Under the pieces are notes generated by a model. It did no database searches, was not told where the DNA came from, and saw only the letters and a list, made by a program, of their open reading frames with translations. A DNA stretch of 64,000 bases. Source: CAYUQT01 sp964596165. Its GTDB lineage: Bacteria > Planctomycetota > Phycisphaerae > UBA1845 > JAFGLZ01. The first letter of the stretch is position 1. Each line of letters starts with the position of its first letter. The DNA lies in assembly GCA_964596165.1 (NCBI GenBank), contig CAZQTW010000015.1, forward strand, positions 33,602 through 97,601, given 5' to 3'. A program made the position numbers and the translations under genes. Positions 44,501 through 52,669 of the stretch are shown piece by piece.

Positions 44501-45017
44501 ACGAACCCGTGACGGTCGTGATCTCGATCGTATTCGTCCCGGACTTGAGCAGGTCACCGGCAAAGGGGACGCACAGGATGTGTTCACGCCCGGCGGCCGG
44601 ATTCGTCAGGCTGTCGTCGCTGCCGCCGTGGGGCGTCTGGAACTGGGCGCTCTGCCCATTCACGCTGACCTGCACCCTCGGCGGGGCGCCCGAATGCGTA
44701 TTGACCAGGTCCATGACCAGCCGCAGGGCACCGCTCGGCGGAGCCGCCATATCGAACAGGATCCGGAAGGTACGCGGCCTGGAGCCCGCCCAGGCGTCCG
44801 CGGGCCCCGGCTGAATAAAGGACCACGCCTTGCCCGCCTCGTCACTGCCCACGCGGAACGTCACGTCGCCAGGAAACGCCTTCGTGTACTCGCCGTACTT
44901 GCCCGCGATCGCAAATTCAACGTACGAGTTGTCGGCCTTGCCGATCTGCCAGACGACGCTCCCACCGGCCTGCTGGGCCGCCAAGGACAAGAGTGCCATC
45001 ATAAGAACAGGTGCCAT
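41589..45017 (-). CDS. Secreted GH38 alpha-mannosidase-like protein with N-terminal lyase-type beta-sandwich
   Basis: 1142 aa; GGAGG lies 7 nt before ATG 45017. Signal peptide APVLMMALLSLAAQQAGG. Residues about 22-180 (VVWQIGKADNSYVEFAI, FDMAAPPSGALRLVMDL, GSWMLYDAVRLE) match the polysaccharide-lyase family 4 C-terminal, CBM-like domain. The GH38 catalytic domain starts near 285: FLVQHTHSDVGYPDHQ carries the zinc ligands, and TQNDVNGFPLSLP near 407 carries the likely nucleophile Asp. A C-terminal super-sandwich follows (about 650-1140). Retaining alpha-mannosidase action is expected for the family; the lyase-type N-terminal module on GH38 is unusual. Confidence 0.86.
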   Translation of the reverse strand: MAPVLMMALLSLAAQQAGGSVVWQIGKADNSYVEFAIAGKYGEYTKAFPGDVTFRVGSDEAGKAWSFIQPGPADAWAGSRPRTFRILFDMAAPPSGALRLVMDLVNTHSGAPPRVQVSVNGQSAQFQTPHGGSDDSLTNPAAGREHILCVPFAGDLLKSGTNTIEITTVTGSWMLYDAVRLEKIEEKQMSASMRIEVQPFLRKSSAGPCQQMTVHIDVPGPAGRLELTLGDKKLTQSVPAAPIGGRSIGLAMPPVEAACKAEVVLKAGDQTLRQTVDIAPPRPWKVFLVQHTHSDVGYPDHQASIAQLQTDYIDAALDYVAATSDYPEDAKFRWACEATWGVDLFLALRGPKRIQALKDAVAAGRVEITALPMNMTDLATEEVLIHSLQDIAWLRQVLGAKIVAATQNDVNGFPLSLPRLLAGCGVKYLATGINETRSIRPFNRPTGFHWESPDGTAVLAWRGDHYMTGDPLARQTDPAQAEQWLSNYLNSLVRAGYPHNVVLLQTGGYGTDDAWPSPTVCDVVKSWNERCVWPKLRVATFTEFFEALEAEGNVDKLPRLRKAWCDWWADGNGSAVQEVSLIRQAHEELDAALPLLASSSTAQPFGELRSKIDHCMLRALLFDEHTWGFAGSIDQPASWMTKAQWGYKAAQAREAAFLSAQIYDAARATRAVDIATTAPVLVIENPSSWPRGGVNVFRVPAPATFGRSAFRLVDAVTGKPVAAEKLGGAPIFDEIYAIDVPPVPALGYRVLKIDPAAPAVDVTTDLKRSANAIENDFYRVEVDTKTGVIASLKDKKSGRELAGKDKFGLVQYVYEQIKDPRGRGMISSRQPNQKFDRATPTVAAITGGFDGFLTKSLRIRSKIDDAHTVDCELTLYRRTPRIDVKLTVNKPAVTSPEAGYLSFPFALDKPVFDIDAVGGTFRPGPGQIDRSASDYHSIQRYVRISEEAPAGMDVIVASRATPLAQIGDIHTGQYQETLTPPGPVFYMWLFNNYWFTNFLASQGGELIFEFSLTSRPKPEQPVTSAHRFAVDYCMPLPVVYLPSGRPGSQQAAQGGVIEIAPANVMMTGLTWARQGDGVVMRLREFEGKATKAMIRFTAPWQVNAVRRVNVLGEPLGDVPVKDGGIELEFRPFEMIGLGFKPL

Positions 45018-45183
45018 GTTCCAGCCTCCGTCAAAGGGATTTCATCATTGATTCCACAGCGGGCCAGGATTCTCGCACGGTCGAACCGCGGCCACAAGGC
45101 TGACAAAAAGGGGACAAGCACCCTTGCGTTTTCCGCAACCCGGCAGTCTGTCACCAAACGGCGGGAGCCAGTCCCTGTTCTGT

Positions 45184-45678
45184 CTAAGAGCCCCGTCGCC
45201 GAAACCGTATCGTACAGTTCGCGCAGCCTTTGCAGATGCGATCGCCGAACTCAACGGCGATGTCGTTGCCGAACTCGGACGCCCACGCGCCGTAGTCGAC
45301 CTCACAGATCCGCGTGCCGATCTTCTCGCCCAGGTGCTCGCGGTGGGCCTTGACCAGGAATTCCTGCCATATGCACTTGGTGATATTCATGACGAAGCCC
45401 CGGCCGTCGCCGTCCCGTGTCGCGGTGAACTCGAAACCCTCGATGGTGTGCTTGGTCGTCACGCACTCGAACAAGGCATCGATGCCTTCAGACAGACCCG
45501 TCAGGGCCTTCATCTTTCGGGCCTGGATCTTCGGGATCACCTTCCATACCTCGACATCCACATCGAGGGCCACGTCAAAGCCGAACCGCTCCTCGAGCTT
45601 CATGAACCACAAGCCGTCGACGGCCGTGAAACTGCGGTGGAAGTACTCGGCGATCTGCCGATCGGTTAATTGAATCAC
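45184..45678 (-). CDS. DUF6125-like cytoplasmic protein
   Basis: 164 aa. The sequence LTDRQIAEYFHRSFTAVDGLWFMKLEERFGFD, then VTTKHTIEGFEF and NITKCIWQEFLVKAHR, fits a small family of helix-rich proteins (DUF6125-like, recalled from pattern) with conserved Cys near the end (CEVDYG, ICKGCANC). The late Cys cluster suggests a metal or thiol centre. No signal peptide. It is 165 bp upstream of the mannosidase on the same strand. Function unknown. Confidence 0.62.
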   Translation of the reverse strand: MIQLTDRQIAEYFHRSFTAVDGLWFMKLEERFGFDVALDVDVEVWKVIPKIQARKMKALTGLSEGIDALFECVTTKHTIEGFEFTATRDGDGRGFVMNITKCIWQEFLVKAHREHLGEKIGTRICEVDYGAWASEFGNDIAVEFGDRICKGCANCTIRFRRRGS

Positions 45679-45762
45679 GTGCTGTCTCCAGTCAAAAGCG
45701 CGGCTCGTCGGTTCCGATCCCGTACCGGCGACGAACGATGGCTATCGTGACGGATGCGGACC

Positions 45763-45983
45763 GCCCTGAAAGGGCGAAAGAGAGTAGCCGGGGGCGGAGC
45801 GCAGCGCAGCCCCCGGTGACCGATTTCACGTTATTCTTTTCAAGCCCCGAAGGGGCGGAACAGAGATCGAAGCGCATTGTCATGTCGCGCCCTTTCAGGG
45901 CTTCAAGAATGAAAGAGACTCTGTTTCCGGGGGCTCCGCTTCGCTCGCCCCCGGCTACTTTTGTTCAGGCCCTTCGGGCCTGA
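45763..45983. repeat. Composite REP-like palindromic element, copy A
   Basis: About 221 bp made of four short GC palindromes (GCCCTGAAAGGGC type at 45763, GCCCCGAAGGGGC near 45844, GCCCTTTCAGGGC near 45889, and CAGGCCCTTCGGGCCTG near 45965) alternating with two long ones. The outer arms are inverted copies of one another: AGAGTAGCCGGGGGC at 45781-45795 and GCCCCCGGCTACT at 45947-45959. Copy B has the same order. This fits REP/BIME-type repeats, which are non-coding; small ORFs across it are artefacts. Confidence 0.85.
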
Positions 45984-46249
45984 GAATACGCCCGCCGAGG
46001 AGCACCGATTCCGCGCGGCATCAGCAGCTCACCTCACGATCCGCCAATGTGCCACAGACTCCTCGGGCGCAGGCCAGACCCGACCGCGTTCCAACGTTCT
46101 CGCCGCAGGGCTACAATGCGTCAACTCTCGCCGGTCGTCAACCGCGATGCGTGCAAAACAGACCGACGACGGGATGCCAGGCTCATATCGACTCGGTCTG
46201 AACCGGACGGCCCGATCGAGATCGTATTGCCTATCAAGGAGTTCTCGAC
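45984..46249. other. Spacer before the beta-propeller gene
   Basis: 266 bp between repeat copy A and the next start codon. No clear sigma-70 promoter or RNA was seen; the only firm signal is AAGGAG ahead of the ATG. Confidence 0.4.
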
Positions 46250-47995
46250 ATGAAAGCCCATCTTCCGACGATACCTCTGACGGCGTTGGCCGCTACCTTC
46301 TGCGCTTCGCTGATCGCCTCAGGCGAACAGCAACTCGTCGACGCCCCGGCCGACAAGACGCCGCGAATGCGCGAGTGGCCATCGACGCCGCCGGTGGACT
46401 GCCCGTTCCAGCGGTCCGAGCAAATCGCCGGGATCGCCTTCACCGGGCTTCATGCCGAGTACACGAATGCCGACACCTGGTATCCCTCGTGGGCCTCCGA
46501 CGGGAACCTCTACTCGCCCTGGACGGACGGCGTCGTGAACGGTCTGTCGTCCGGATCGTTCGGCGAGGGAGCCACCACGGGACACGCCAGGATCCTCGGC
46601 GACGACCCGATGAACCTCAAGGTCGTCGATCAGGCGGTGGTCAAGGCGTCGTCGCTGCCCTACGGCGGGCGATACCCCTGCGGCAGCCTCGTCCACAACG
46701 GCGTGTGGTACTACGGGACCTACTGCCTGATGAACGAGAACGGCAGCCTTCAGGCGATGACCAAGGTGGGTGACCAGGAGGTGAATTGGGGCGTGTTCGG
46801 CCCGCTCGTCGGTTTCCGCTGGTCGAAGGATTTCGGCAAGACCTGGACGGAGACGCCGCACACGCCGGCTAGGCCCTTATTCCCGGAGCCCGCCAAACAG
46901 GGTGCTCCGGTCAAGATTGGCTCACCGCACTTTGTCGACTTCGGCAGGAACATGGAGCATTCGCCCGACGGCAAGGCCTACCTCGTCGCCCATGGCGCGA
47001 TGAGCCCCGATCCGAAGCCCCGCATCGCCAACGCGAGCTGGATCACCGGCGATCAGGTCTTCCTGCTCCGCGTGACGCCGTCGATCGAGACCGTCAACGA
47101 TGCATCCAAGTACGAGTTCTTTGCCGGGCATGACGACAGCGGCCAACCTCTCTGGACGAACGACTTCACGCGAATCAAACCGCTTGTCGACTGGAACAAC
47201 CGGTGCGGCTGCGTGACCATGACGTATAACGCCCCGCTCAAGAAGTACCTGATGTGTATCACCGACGGCCGGACGACCGTATCGCCGTTCGACACCTACA
47301 TCCTGGAATCGGATCGCATCACCGGCCCGTGGAAGCTGGTTGCCTTCATGGCCGACTTCGGCCCGCAGGCCTACTTCGTCAATATCCCGTCCAAGTTCAT
47401 CGGCAAGGACGGCCGGACACTCTGGCTGTGCTATGCGGCCAACTTCGCCTCCGGCGGCTGGCCGGCCGGTTGGAAGCCCAATCCGCCGGGCAGCCGATAC
47501 GGCATGTGCCTCCAGCAGGTCAGGTTGATCTCGACGGATGAGCCGAAGTCGTCGAGTCCGCTCCACTCGCAGGACAACATCGCCGCTCAGGAGGCGATTA
47601 CGGTCAGTTCGACTCACGCCGGCTACTCCGCCGGCGGGGCCGTCGACGGCGTGGTCGGCGGATTCCCCGGCGACACAAGCCACGAGTGGGCCACCAGCGG
47701 CGAATCCGACACGGCCATGATCCGGCTGACGTGGGCTCAGGAACAGACGATTGACCGCATCTGGCTGTTCGACCGGCCGAACACGCTCGATCAGATCATG
47801 TCGGGGATGTTGGTCTTCAGCGACGGCACGACGGTCCCTGTCGGCCCGCTTCCCGACGACGCGACCAAGGGCGTCGAGATAAGCTTCTCTCCGAAGAAGG
47901 TCAGGTGGCTCATCTTCGCCGTCGCCGGCACGAAGCCCGGCAGCCCGAACATCGGCCTGGCGGAGATCGCGGTTTTCCGCGCGGCCGCCAGATAG
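46250..47995 (+). CDS. Secreted beta-propeller protein with C-terminal F5/8-type (discoidin-like) domain
   Basis: 581 aa; AAGGAG lies 8 nt before the ATG. Signal peptide LTALAATFCASLIASG. Residues about 60-430 form a propeller with repeated Trp-rich blades (WASDGNLYSPWTDG, GPLVGFRWSKDFGKTWTE, YLVAHGAMSPD, YLMCITDGRTTVSPFDTY, WLCYAANF) as in GH43/DUF4185-type proteins. Residues about 440-580 are a galactose-binding-like sandwich (AVDGVVGGFPGDTSHEWATSG, DRIWLFDRPN). Probably binds or hydrolyses extracellular polysaccharide. It is the only gene between repeat copies A and B. Confidence 0.74.
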   Translation: MKAHLPTIPLTALAATFCASLIASGEQQLVDAPADKTPRMREWPSTPPVDCPFQRSEQIAGIAFTGLHAEYTNADTWYPSWASDGNLYSPWTDGVVNGLSSGSFGEGATTGHARILGDDPMNLKVVDQAVVKASSLPYGGRYPCGSLVHNGVWYYGTYCLMNENGSLQAMTKVGDQEVNWGVFGPLVGFRWSKDFGKTWTETPHTPARPLFPEPAKQGAPVKIGSPHFVDFGRNMEHSPDGKAYLVAHGAMSPDPKPRIANASWITGDQVFLLRVTPSIETVNDASKYEFFAGHDDSGQPLWTNDFTRIKPLVDWNNRCGCVTMTYNAPLKKYLMCITDGRTTVSPFDTYILESDRITGPWKLVAFMADFGPQAYFVNIPSKFIGKDGRTLWLCYAANFASGGWPAGWKPNPPGSRYGMCLQQVRLISTDEPKSSSPLHSQDNIAAQEAITVSSTHAGYSAGGAVDGVVGGFPGDTSHEWATSGESDTAMIRLTWAQEQTIDRIWLFDRPNTLDQIMSGMLVFSDGTTVPVGPLPDDATKGVEISFSPKKVRWLIFAVAGTKPGSPNIGLAEIAVFRAAAR

Positions 47996-48075
47996 GTGAA
48001 CAACTGATCACGAAATCACGAAGGGATGAAAGCCTGGGTCGGGCCGCACCGCGCCGACGAGCAGAGAAATTCTCT

Positions 48076-48309
48076 GGCCTGAAGGGCCAAAAGAGAGTAG
48101 CCGGGGGCGGAGCGGAGCGCAGCCCCCGGGAAGACATGCGCCCCCAATCTTCTGAGCCCTGAAAGGGCGACAGAATGGCGAAAATCTGCCGCCCCATTTC
48201 TATCACGCCCCTTCAGGGCTTGAGGGTTGTGTGACGTCTGGTTCCGGGGGCTTCGTCCGCCATCGGCGGACTCCACCCCCGGCTACTCTATCCTGCCCTT
48301 TCAGGGCAG
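48076..48309. repeat. Composite REP-like palindromic element, copy B
   Basis: About 234 bp with the same layout as copy A: GGCCTGAAGGGCC (48076), AGAGTAGCCGGGGGCGGAG (48093), GCCCTGAAAGGGC (48156), GCCCCTTCAGGGC (48207), the long arm ending CCCCCGGCTACT (48275-48286), and TGCCCTTTCAGGGCA (48294-48308). The arms at both ends are inverted repeats. It fills most of the gap between the propeller gene and the convergent membrane protein gene and may also end transcription there. Confidence 0.85.
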
Positions 48310-48328
48310 ACAGCTGCCGCCAGGATTG

Positions 48329-49255
48329 TCACGAACCCTCTTCTGGACCCTTTGCCCAGGTCGCTCTGGCAAGCCGCGCCGCCTCCCGGGATGCCTTGCG
48401 GAATCGGTCCACCAGGTGAAGCGACCACAAGCCAAAGACCATAATCGCGGATGCGGCGACCCATGTAGCGATCCATTCTGCCGCATTGCTAGGGCTCAAG
48501 AGGCCGAGTCCTCCGGGCGGCCTCAATCCTGGAGAACCCGCCCCTCTCATAAGCCTCAACACGCAGGACAACCTGAAGAAAACGACCGCTAGCAGTCCTA
48601 CGGAAGTCCCCCACGTGACCACCCTTGTCTGTCTTGCCAGGGACAGGTCGGGAATTCGTGTTGCCATCTGACGTGCGTACGTCAAGACCGCAAGGACATT
48701 GAATAGGAGCAAAACGCTCGAGACGAGCTCGACCACCCCAGCGCAGAGCCCAGGGTAGTAGGCAAATGGAACATCGAGCACAGACACCGAGCAAGCGGCC
48801 ACAGCCGTCCACCGGACGAGACGCCTCGGGCAGACCCGCTCCTCACGCTGAATGCAACCCGGTTCCGGCTCAGTCACCCGCCAAAACCCGACCACGAGGA
48901 GCAGTCCAAGTATCATAGCCCCTGCCGGTTGAACGAACTGATCCTGATTGCGTCCGAAGAGGAAGCTGAGGAGGACGGCCAACAGTCCAAGCGGAAGGCC
49001 CAGGAAGAACGACAGAATGATGCTGCGATAGATCCAGTCCATCCCCTCGGCCAAGCGATTGACCCAGGTCGGTTCGCAAAACCGCAGGAGATCACCGTAC
49101 GCAGAGCGTCCAATGGCTATGCCGCACTCAGGGCATCGGCCGGTCGGCTGCAAGCCCCGCAGGTTGTAGCCGCATGCCAGACAGCCGAGGTCTTCTGCAA
49201 TACATCCCTCGCCATCGAGCGCGACATCGGCGGCTATGCGCAAATGACTCTTCAT
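48329..49255 (-). CDS. Zinc-knuckle multi-spanning membrane protein
   Basis: 308 aa from ATG 49255; a GTG at 49285 is possible. The N-terminal 60 residues carry a four-Cys knuckle (LGCLACGYNLRGLQPTGRCPECG), as in many planctomycete membrane proteins with a zinc-ribbon head. About six hydrophobic segments follow (IILSFFLGLPLGLLAVLL, GAMILGLLLVVGFW, VVELVSSVLLLFNVLAVL, VTWGTSVGLLAVVFF, WVAASAIMVFGLWSL). Function unknown. Confidence 0.68.
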   Translation of the reverse strand: MKSHLRIAADVALDGEGCIAEDLGCLACGYNLRGLQPTGRCPECGIAIGRSAYGDLLRFCEPTWVNRLAEGMDWIYRSIILSFFLGLPLGLLAVLLSFLFGRNQDQFVQPAGAMILGLLLVVGFWRVTEPEPGCIQREERVCPRRLVRWTAVAACSVSVLDVPFAYYPGLCAGVVELVSSVLLLFNVLAVLTYARQMATRIPDLSLARQTRVVTWGTSVGLLAVVFFRLSCVLRLMRGAGSPGLRPPGGLGLLSPSNAAEWIATWVAASAIMVFGLWSLHLVDRFRKASREAARLARATWAKGPEEGS

Positions 49256-49387
49256 GACTCTCAGGTGGGTATGTTCGTTACACACCGCCGGCGTAATCGT
49301 ACGTTGATCCTCAATCGGCGGCGGCCGGATTGTACACGCTACCAGATGAATCTGACTGCTCGATGCGGTTGCCCATATCGAGCAGGG

Positions 49388-49415
49388 TTGTCGACAGGCC
49401 GAAGGCTGCTATCAT
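49388..49415 (+). promoter_or_regulatory. Promoter candidate of the dehydratase gene
   Basis: TTGTCG (49388-49393), 16-nt spacer, TATCAT (49410-49415, five of six). About 90 nt before the start codon. Confidence 0.4.
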
Positions 49416-49513
49416 CGTGCGCACTTGTCGCCGAGCCGGGCCTTCCTCAGCTCGATTGACCTGTTTGGAGTCAAGTGGGCCCGGTCAGCGGCTTGATTGT
49501 GGAGAACCTGATC

Positions 49514-50665
49514 ATGAAAATCACCGACGTTGTCCCGCTCGTCATGGGTACGGCCTGGCGGAATCTCATCTTTCTCAAGGTCACCACGGATGAAGGCCTG
49601 GTCGGCATCGGCGAGGCCACGCTGCACAACCGCGAAGAGGGCGTGCTCGGCTATCTGGAAGGCGCCAAGAAGCGCCATATCATCGGCACGAATCCGTTCA
49701 ACATCGAAGACCTGTGGATGCGGATGTATCGAAACGACTTCTGGCGGCACGGTGACATCGCGTTGAGCGTCTTGTCGGGCGTCGAGATCGCCTGCTGGGA
49801 CATCATCGGCAAGGCCGTCGGCCGGCCCGTCTGGCAGCTCCTCGGCGGGCAGTGCCACGAGAAGCTCCAGGCCTACGCGAACGGCTGGTACACCGTCGCC
49901 CGCGAGCCAGCCGAGTTCGCGGCGGCGGCCAAGAAGGTCATCGCCCAGGGCTACAAGGCGCTCAAGGTCGATCCGTTCGGGGCGGGGCTCTACGAACTGT
50001 CGCGGCCGGAGAAGCACAAGAGCATCGAGCTGGTCGAGGCGGTCCGCACGGCCGTCGGCGACGACGTCGAGATCTTCATCGAGGCCCACGGGCGCTTCAG
50101 CGTCCGCACGGCGATCGACATGGCCAAGGCGCTCGAACCCTTCCATCCCGGTTGGTTCGAGGAGCCGGTCCCGCCGGAGAACATGGACGCCCTGAAGGCC
50201 GCCTACGACCGGATCAACATCCCCGTGGCGACCGGCGAGCGGCTCTACACGCGGTACGACTATCACCGGCTGTTCCAGGTCCCGCGGTGCGACATCATCC
50301 AGCTCGACGTGATCCACTGCGGCGGGCTGCTCGAGGCCAAGAAGATCGCCGCGATGGCCGACGCCAACTACGTGACCGTCGCGCCGCACAACAGCGAGGG
50401 CCCGGTCACCACGGTGGCCACGCTGCACTTCAACTTCACGACGACCAACTTCAAGATCCAGGAAAACTTCGACGACTTTGTCGAGCCGTGGGTCAAGCAG
50501 GCCGTCCCCGGGGTGCCGCAGTGCAAGAACGGCTGCTTTGACCTGCCGACGGCGCCGGGGCTCGGCATCAGCCTAAACGAGGATCTCATCAAAGAGCACC
50601 CGTACAAACCCGGGTTCTTCAACCTCTTCGAGAACGACTGGCAGAAGCGGCAGTTCCTGAAATGA
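49514..50665 (+). CDS. Mandelate racemase/enolase-superfamily sugar-acid dehydratase (DgoD/ManD-like)
   Basis: 383 aa from ATG 49514 (GGAG 9 nt upstream); a GTG at 49475 is in frame. N-terminal capping domain (about 1-120) with EGLVGIGEATLHNREEG. Barrel features: KALKVDPFG near residue 148, metal and acid residues in IEAHGRFS near 190, WFEEPVPPEN near 215, TGERL near 241 and APHNSEG near 290. The EAH motif and pattern fit D-galactonate/mannonate dehydratase-type enzymes, which convert aldonic acids to 2-keto-3-deoxy acids. Cytosolic. Probably processes sugar acids made by the surrounding degradation enzymes. Confidence 0.85.
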   Translation: MKITDVVPLVMGTAWRNLIFLKVTTDEGLVGIGEATLHNREEGVLGYLEGAKKRHIIGTNPFNIEDLWMRMYRNDFWRHGDIALSVLSGVEIACWDIIGKAVGRPVWQLLGGQCHEKLQAYANGWYTVAREPAEFAAAAKKVIAQGYKALKVDPFGAGLYELSRPEKHKSIELVEAVRTAVGDDVEIFIEAHGRFSVRTAIDMAKALEPFHPGWFEEPVPPENMDALKAAYDRINIPVATGERLYTRYDYHRLFQVPRCDIIQLDVIHCGGLLEAKKIAAMADANYVTVAPHNSEGPVTTVATLHFNFTTTNFKIQENFDDFVEPWVKQAVPGVPQCKNGCFDLPTAPGLGISLNEDLIKEHPYKPGFFNLFENDWQKRQFLK

Positions 50666-50686
50666 CCCGTCCGGACGCCTTCGAGG

Positions 50687-52630
50687 TCAGGAGACCGGCG
50701 GCGGATCGGCCGGCGCGAGATCCCAAATCCGTTTCATGATCAGCTCCGCCACTTTCTGACGAACCTCTCGATTGTGGGCGCCGTCGTAGTACGCGCTCAG
50801 GTCGATCGGTTCGCCGAAGCGAACCCGTGCGTGATGGCGGCGGAAGAAGGTGAGGGGGATGTTGTCGTTGTAGCGGACGCCGCGGATGTGAACCGGCACC
50901 ACCTTAACCCTGGCGACCAAAGCCAAGAGGGCGATCCCTTCCTTGGGCCCGAGCGTCTCGTTGGCCAACTGGATTCGGCCCTGCGGAAAGATGCCGACAG
51001 CCTCGCCGGAGCGAAGGCGTCGCAGGGTCGCCTTGACGGCCGCCGTATCGATCCCGCTCCGCGTCGTGGGGATGCAGCCGGCAATCTTGATCAAACGCTT
51101 GATGATCGGGAGATCGTAGTATTCCTCGGCAATCAGGAAGCCGAAGAGGCGATGCGGACTGGCCGCGTATATCAGCAGGGGATCAATCGGCGAGGTATGA
51201 TTGCCCGCGACAATCACCGGGCCCTCCCGGGGGATCGTGCACGGTCCTTCGCGTTTGAGCCGGAACCACCATCGGCAGTAAAACTCGTTCAGATTCTTGA
51301 GGAAGGAGATCTTCAGGCCGAACGAGGATCGCCGTTGTCGCCAGGCCATCACCCAGATGCCGGCCACGATGAGCATCACCGCCATCCCGGCGAGGACCCA
51401 GGGCACGGCCGCATCGAGCACGCCGGGCGCAAAGGGCACCAGGCCGAGCAGGCCCGTTGCCAGGAGCAGCCCCGCCATGCTGGACCAGTCGCTCAGACCG
51501 AAGATACGTCCGCGGGCGTAATCCGGAACGATTCGTTGCGTCAGCGTGCTGATGCTGACGACCGAGCCCGAGCCGCAGATCCCCAGCAGGATGGCGAGCG
51601 CGGCGCCGATCCAGATGTTGTCGGTCCACGCGAGCCCCAACAGCGCGACGCCGCTGAACAGCGGCGACCACGTCAAGGGGATCTCACTGCGAAGGGCATC
51701 GCCGAATACGGTCAACAGGACGGCCCCGACGACCATACCGCCCGCCAGCGCACCGCGGAAATAGCCCAGGACCGCGTAGTCCGGCGTGTGATAGCGGCCG
51801 ATCACGAGGGGCGTCGTCACGCTGTTGAAGGTCGAGGCGGTGATCCAGAACAGCGCTCCCAGGATCATGAGATGGATCACGCGGCGATGGCAGCGAACGT
51901 ATCGAATGCCTTCGCTCATGTTTTTCCACCAACCGCCGGCGGCGCTCGTCGTCGCCGCCGACGCCGGCAGCCGCGACTTCGGAGGGAAGATCATGAACAC
52001 GCAAACGGCACTGACCAGGAACGTGATCGCGTCGCACCGAAACGTCCATGGCAGGTAGTTCACCGCCAGCCAGCCGCCGACCAGGAAGCTGATCATGCTG
52101 CAGATCGTGCCCATGCCGTTGATCATGCTGTTGGCGGCGGTGAGCTGTTCGTCCGGCACGAGTGAAGGCAAGAGCGCCAAGCGGGCCGGACTGAAGAACG
52201 TCGCAAAGAGGCCGATCAGCAGAAGCGGCGCCAGGCCGTAGGGCAGCGGAAGGGCATCCGTCGGACCGACACCGGCCAGCACGGGCAGCAGGGGAATCGA
52301 CACCACCACGCCGGCGCGGATCAGGTCGGCGGCGATCATGATGTACTTGCGCGGCAGGCGGTCGGCCGCGAGCCCCGCCACGGGGCTGAGCAGGAAGTAC
52401 GGCAAGAAGAATACGAACAACATCGCGGCCGTCACGCGCGTCTGTTCCTGGCCCTCCTTGACGTGCATCAGGCTCATCAGCCCGAGTTCGCTGAGGTGAT
52501 CGCCGAACGCGCTGATACCGTAAGCCGCCCATAAGCACAGAAAATTGCGGTTCAGCCTGAGCAGCCTGGGGTACTCCTCGGCACGCCTTGCCAGATCGGG
52601 TTCGGTCGCCGTCGTCGCGGGTTGATGCAT
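50687..52630 (-). CDS. MFS transporter fused to 1-acylglycerol-3-phosphate acyltransferase
   Basis: 647 aa. Residues about 20-430 are a 12-helix MFS transporter (WAAYGISAFGDHLSELGL, ADRLPRKYIMIAADLIRAG, the second half with GGMVVGAVLLTVFG). Residues about 440-640 are a PlsC domain: NHTSPIDP (catalytic NHx4D) near 475, GCIPTTRSG, and FPQGRI near 548 where the usual FPEG acid is Gln. The layout resembles the LplT-Aas arrangement that flips and re-acylates lysophospholipid, but without an AMP-ligase part. It starts 39 bp after the PHP gene, probably in one operon. Confidence 0.85.
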   Translation of the reverse strand: MHQPATTATEPDLARRAEEYPRLLRLNRNFLCLWAAYGISAFGDHLSELGLMSLMHVKEGQEQTRVTAAMLFVFFLPYFLLSPVAGLAADRLPRKYIMIAADLIRAGVVVSIPLLPVLAGVGPTDALPLPYGLAPLLLIGLFATFFSPARLALLPSLVPDEQLTAANSMINGMGTICSMISFLVGGWLAVNYLPWTFRCDAITFLVSAVCVFMIFPPKSRLPASAATTSAAGGWWKNMSEGIRYVRCHRRVIHLMILGALFWITASTFNSVTTPLVIGRYHTPDYAVLGYFRGALAGGMVVGAVLLTVFGDALRSEIPLTWSPLFSGVALLGLAWTDNIWIGAALAILLGICGSGSVVSISTLTQRIVPDYARGRIFGLSDWSSMAGLLLATGLLGLVPFAPGVLDAAVPWVLAGMAVMLIVAGIWVMAWRQRRSSFGLKISFLKNLNEFYCRWWFRLKREGPCTIPREGPVIVAGNHTSPIDPLLIYAASPHRLFGFLIAEEYYDLPIIKRLIKIAGCIPTTRSGIDTAAVKATLRRLRSGEAVGIFPQGRIQLANETLGPKEGIALLALVARVKVVPVHIRGVRYNDNIPLTFFRRHHARVRFGEPIDLSAYYDGAHNREVRQKVAELIMKRIWDLAPADPPPVS

Positions 52631-52669
52631 GGGGCGATATGGTATTCGCCGACCGCGAGAGAGGCAACG

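Noticed and set aside
45763..48309. Insertion sequence or CRISPR array for the two repeat elements
   Set aside because: No transposase inside, no unique spacers between equal direct repeats, and the units are palindromes of differing length.
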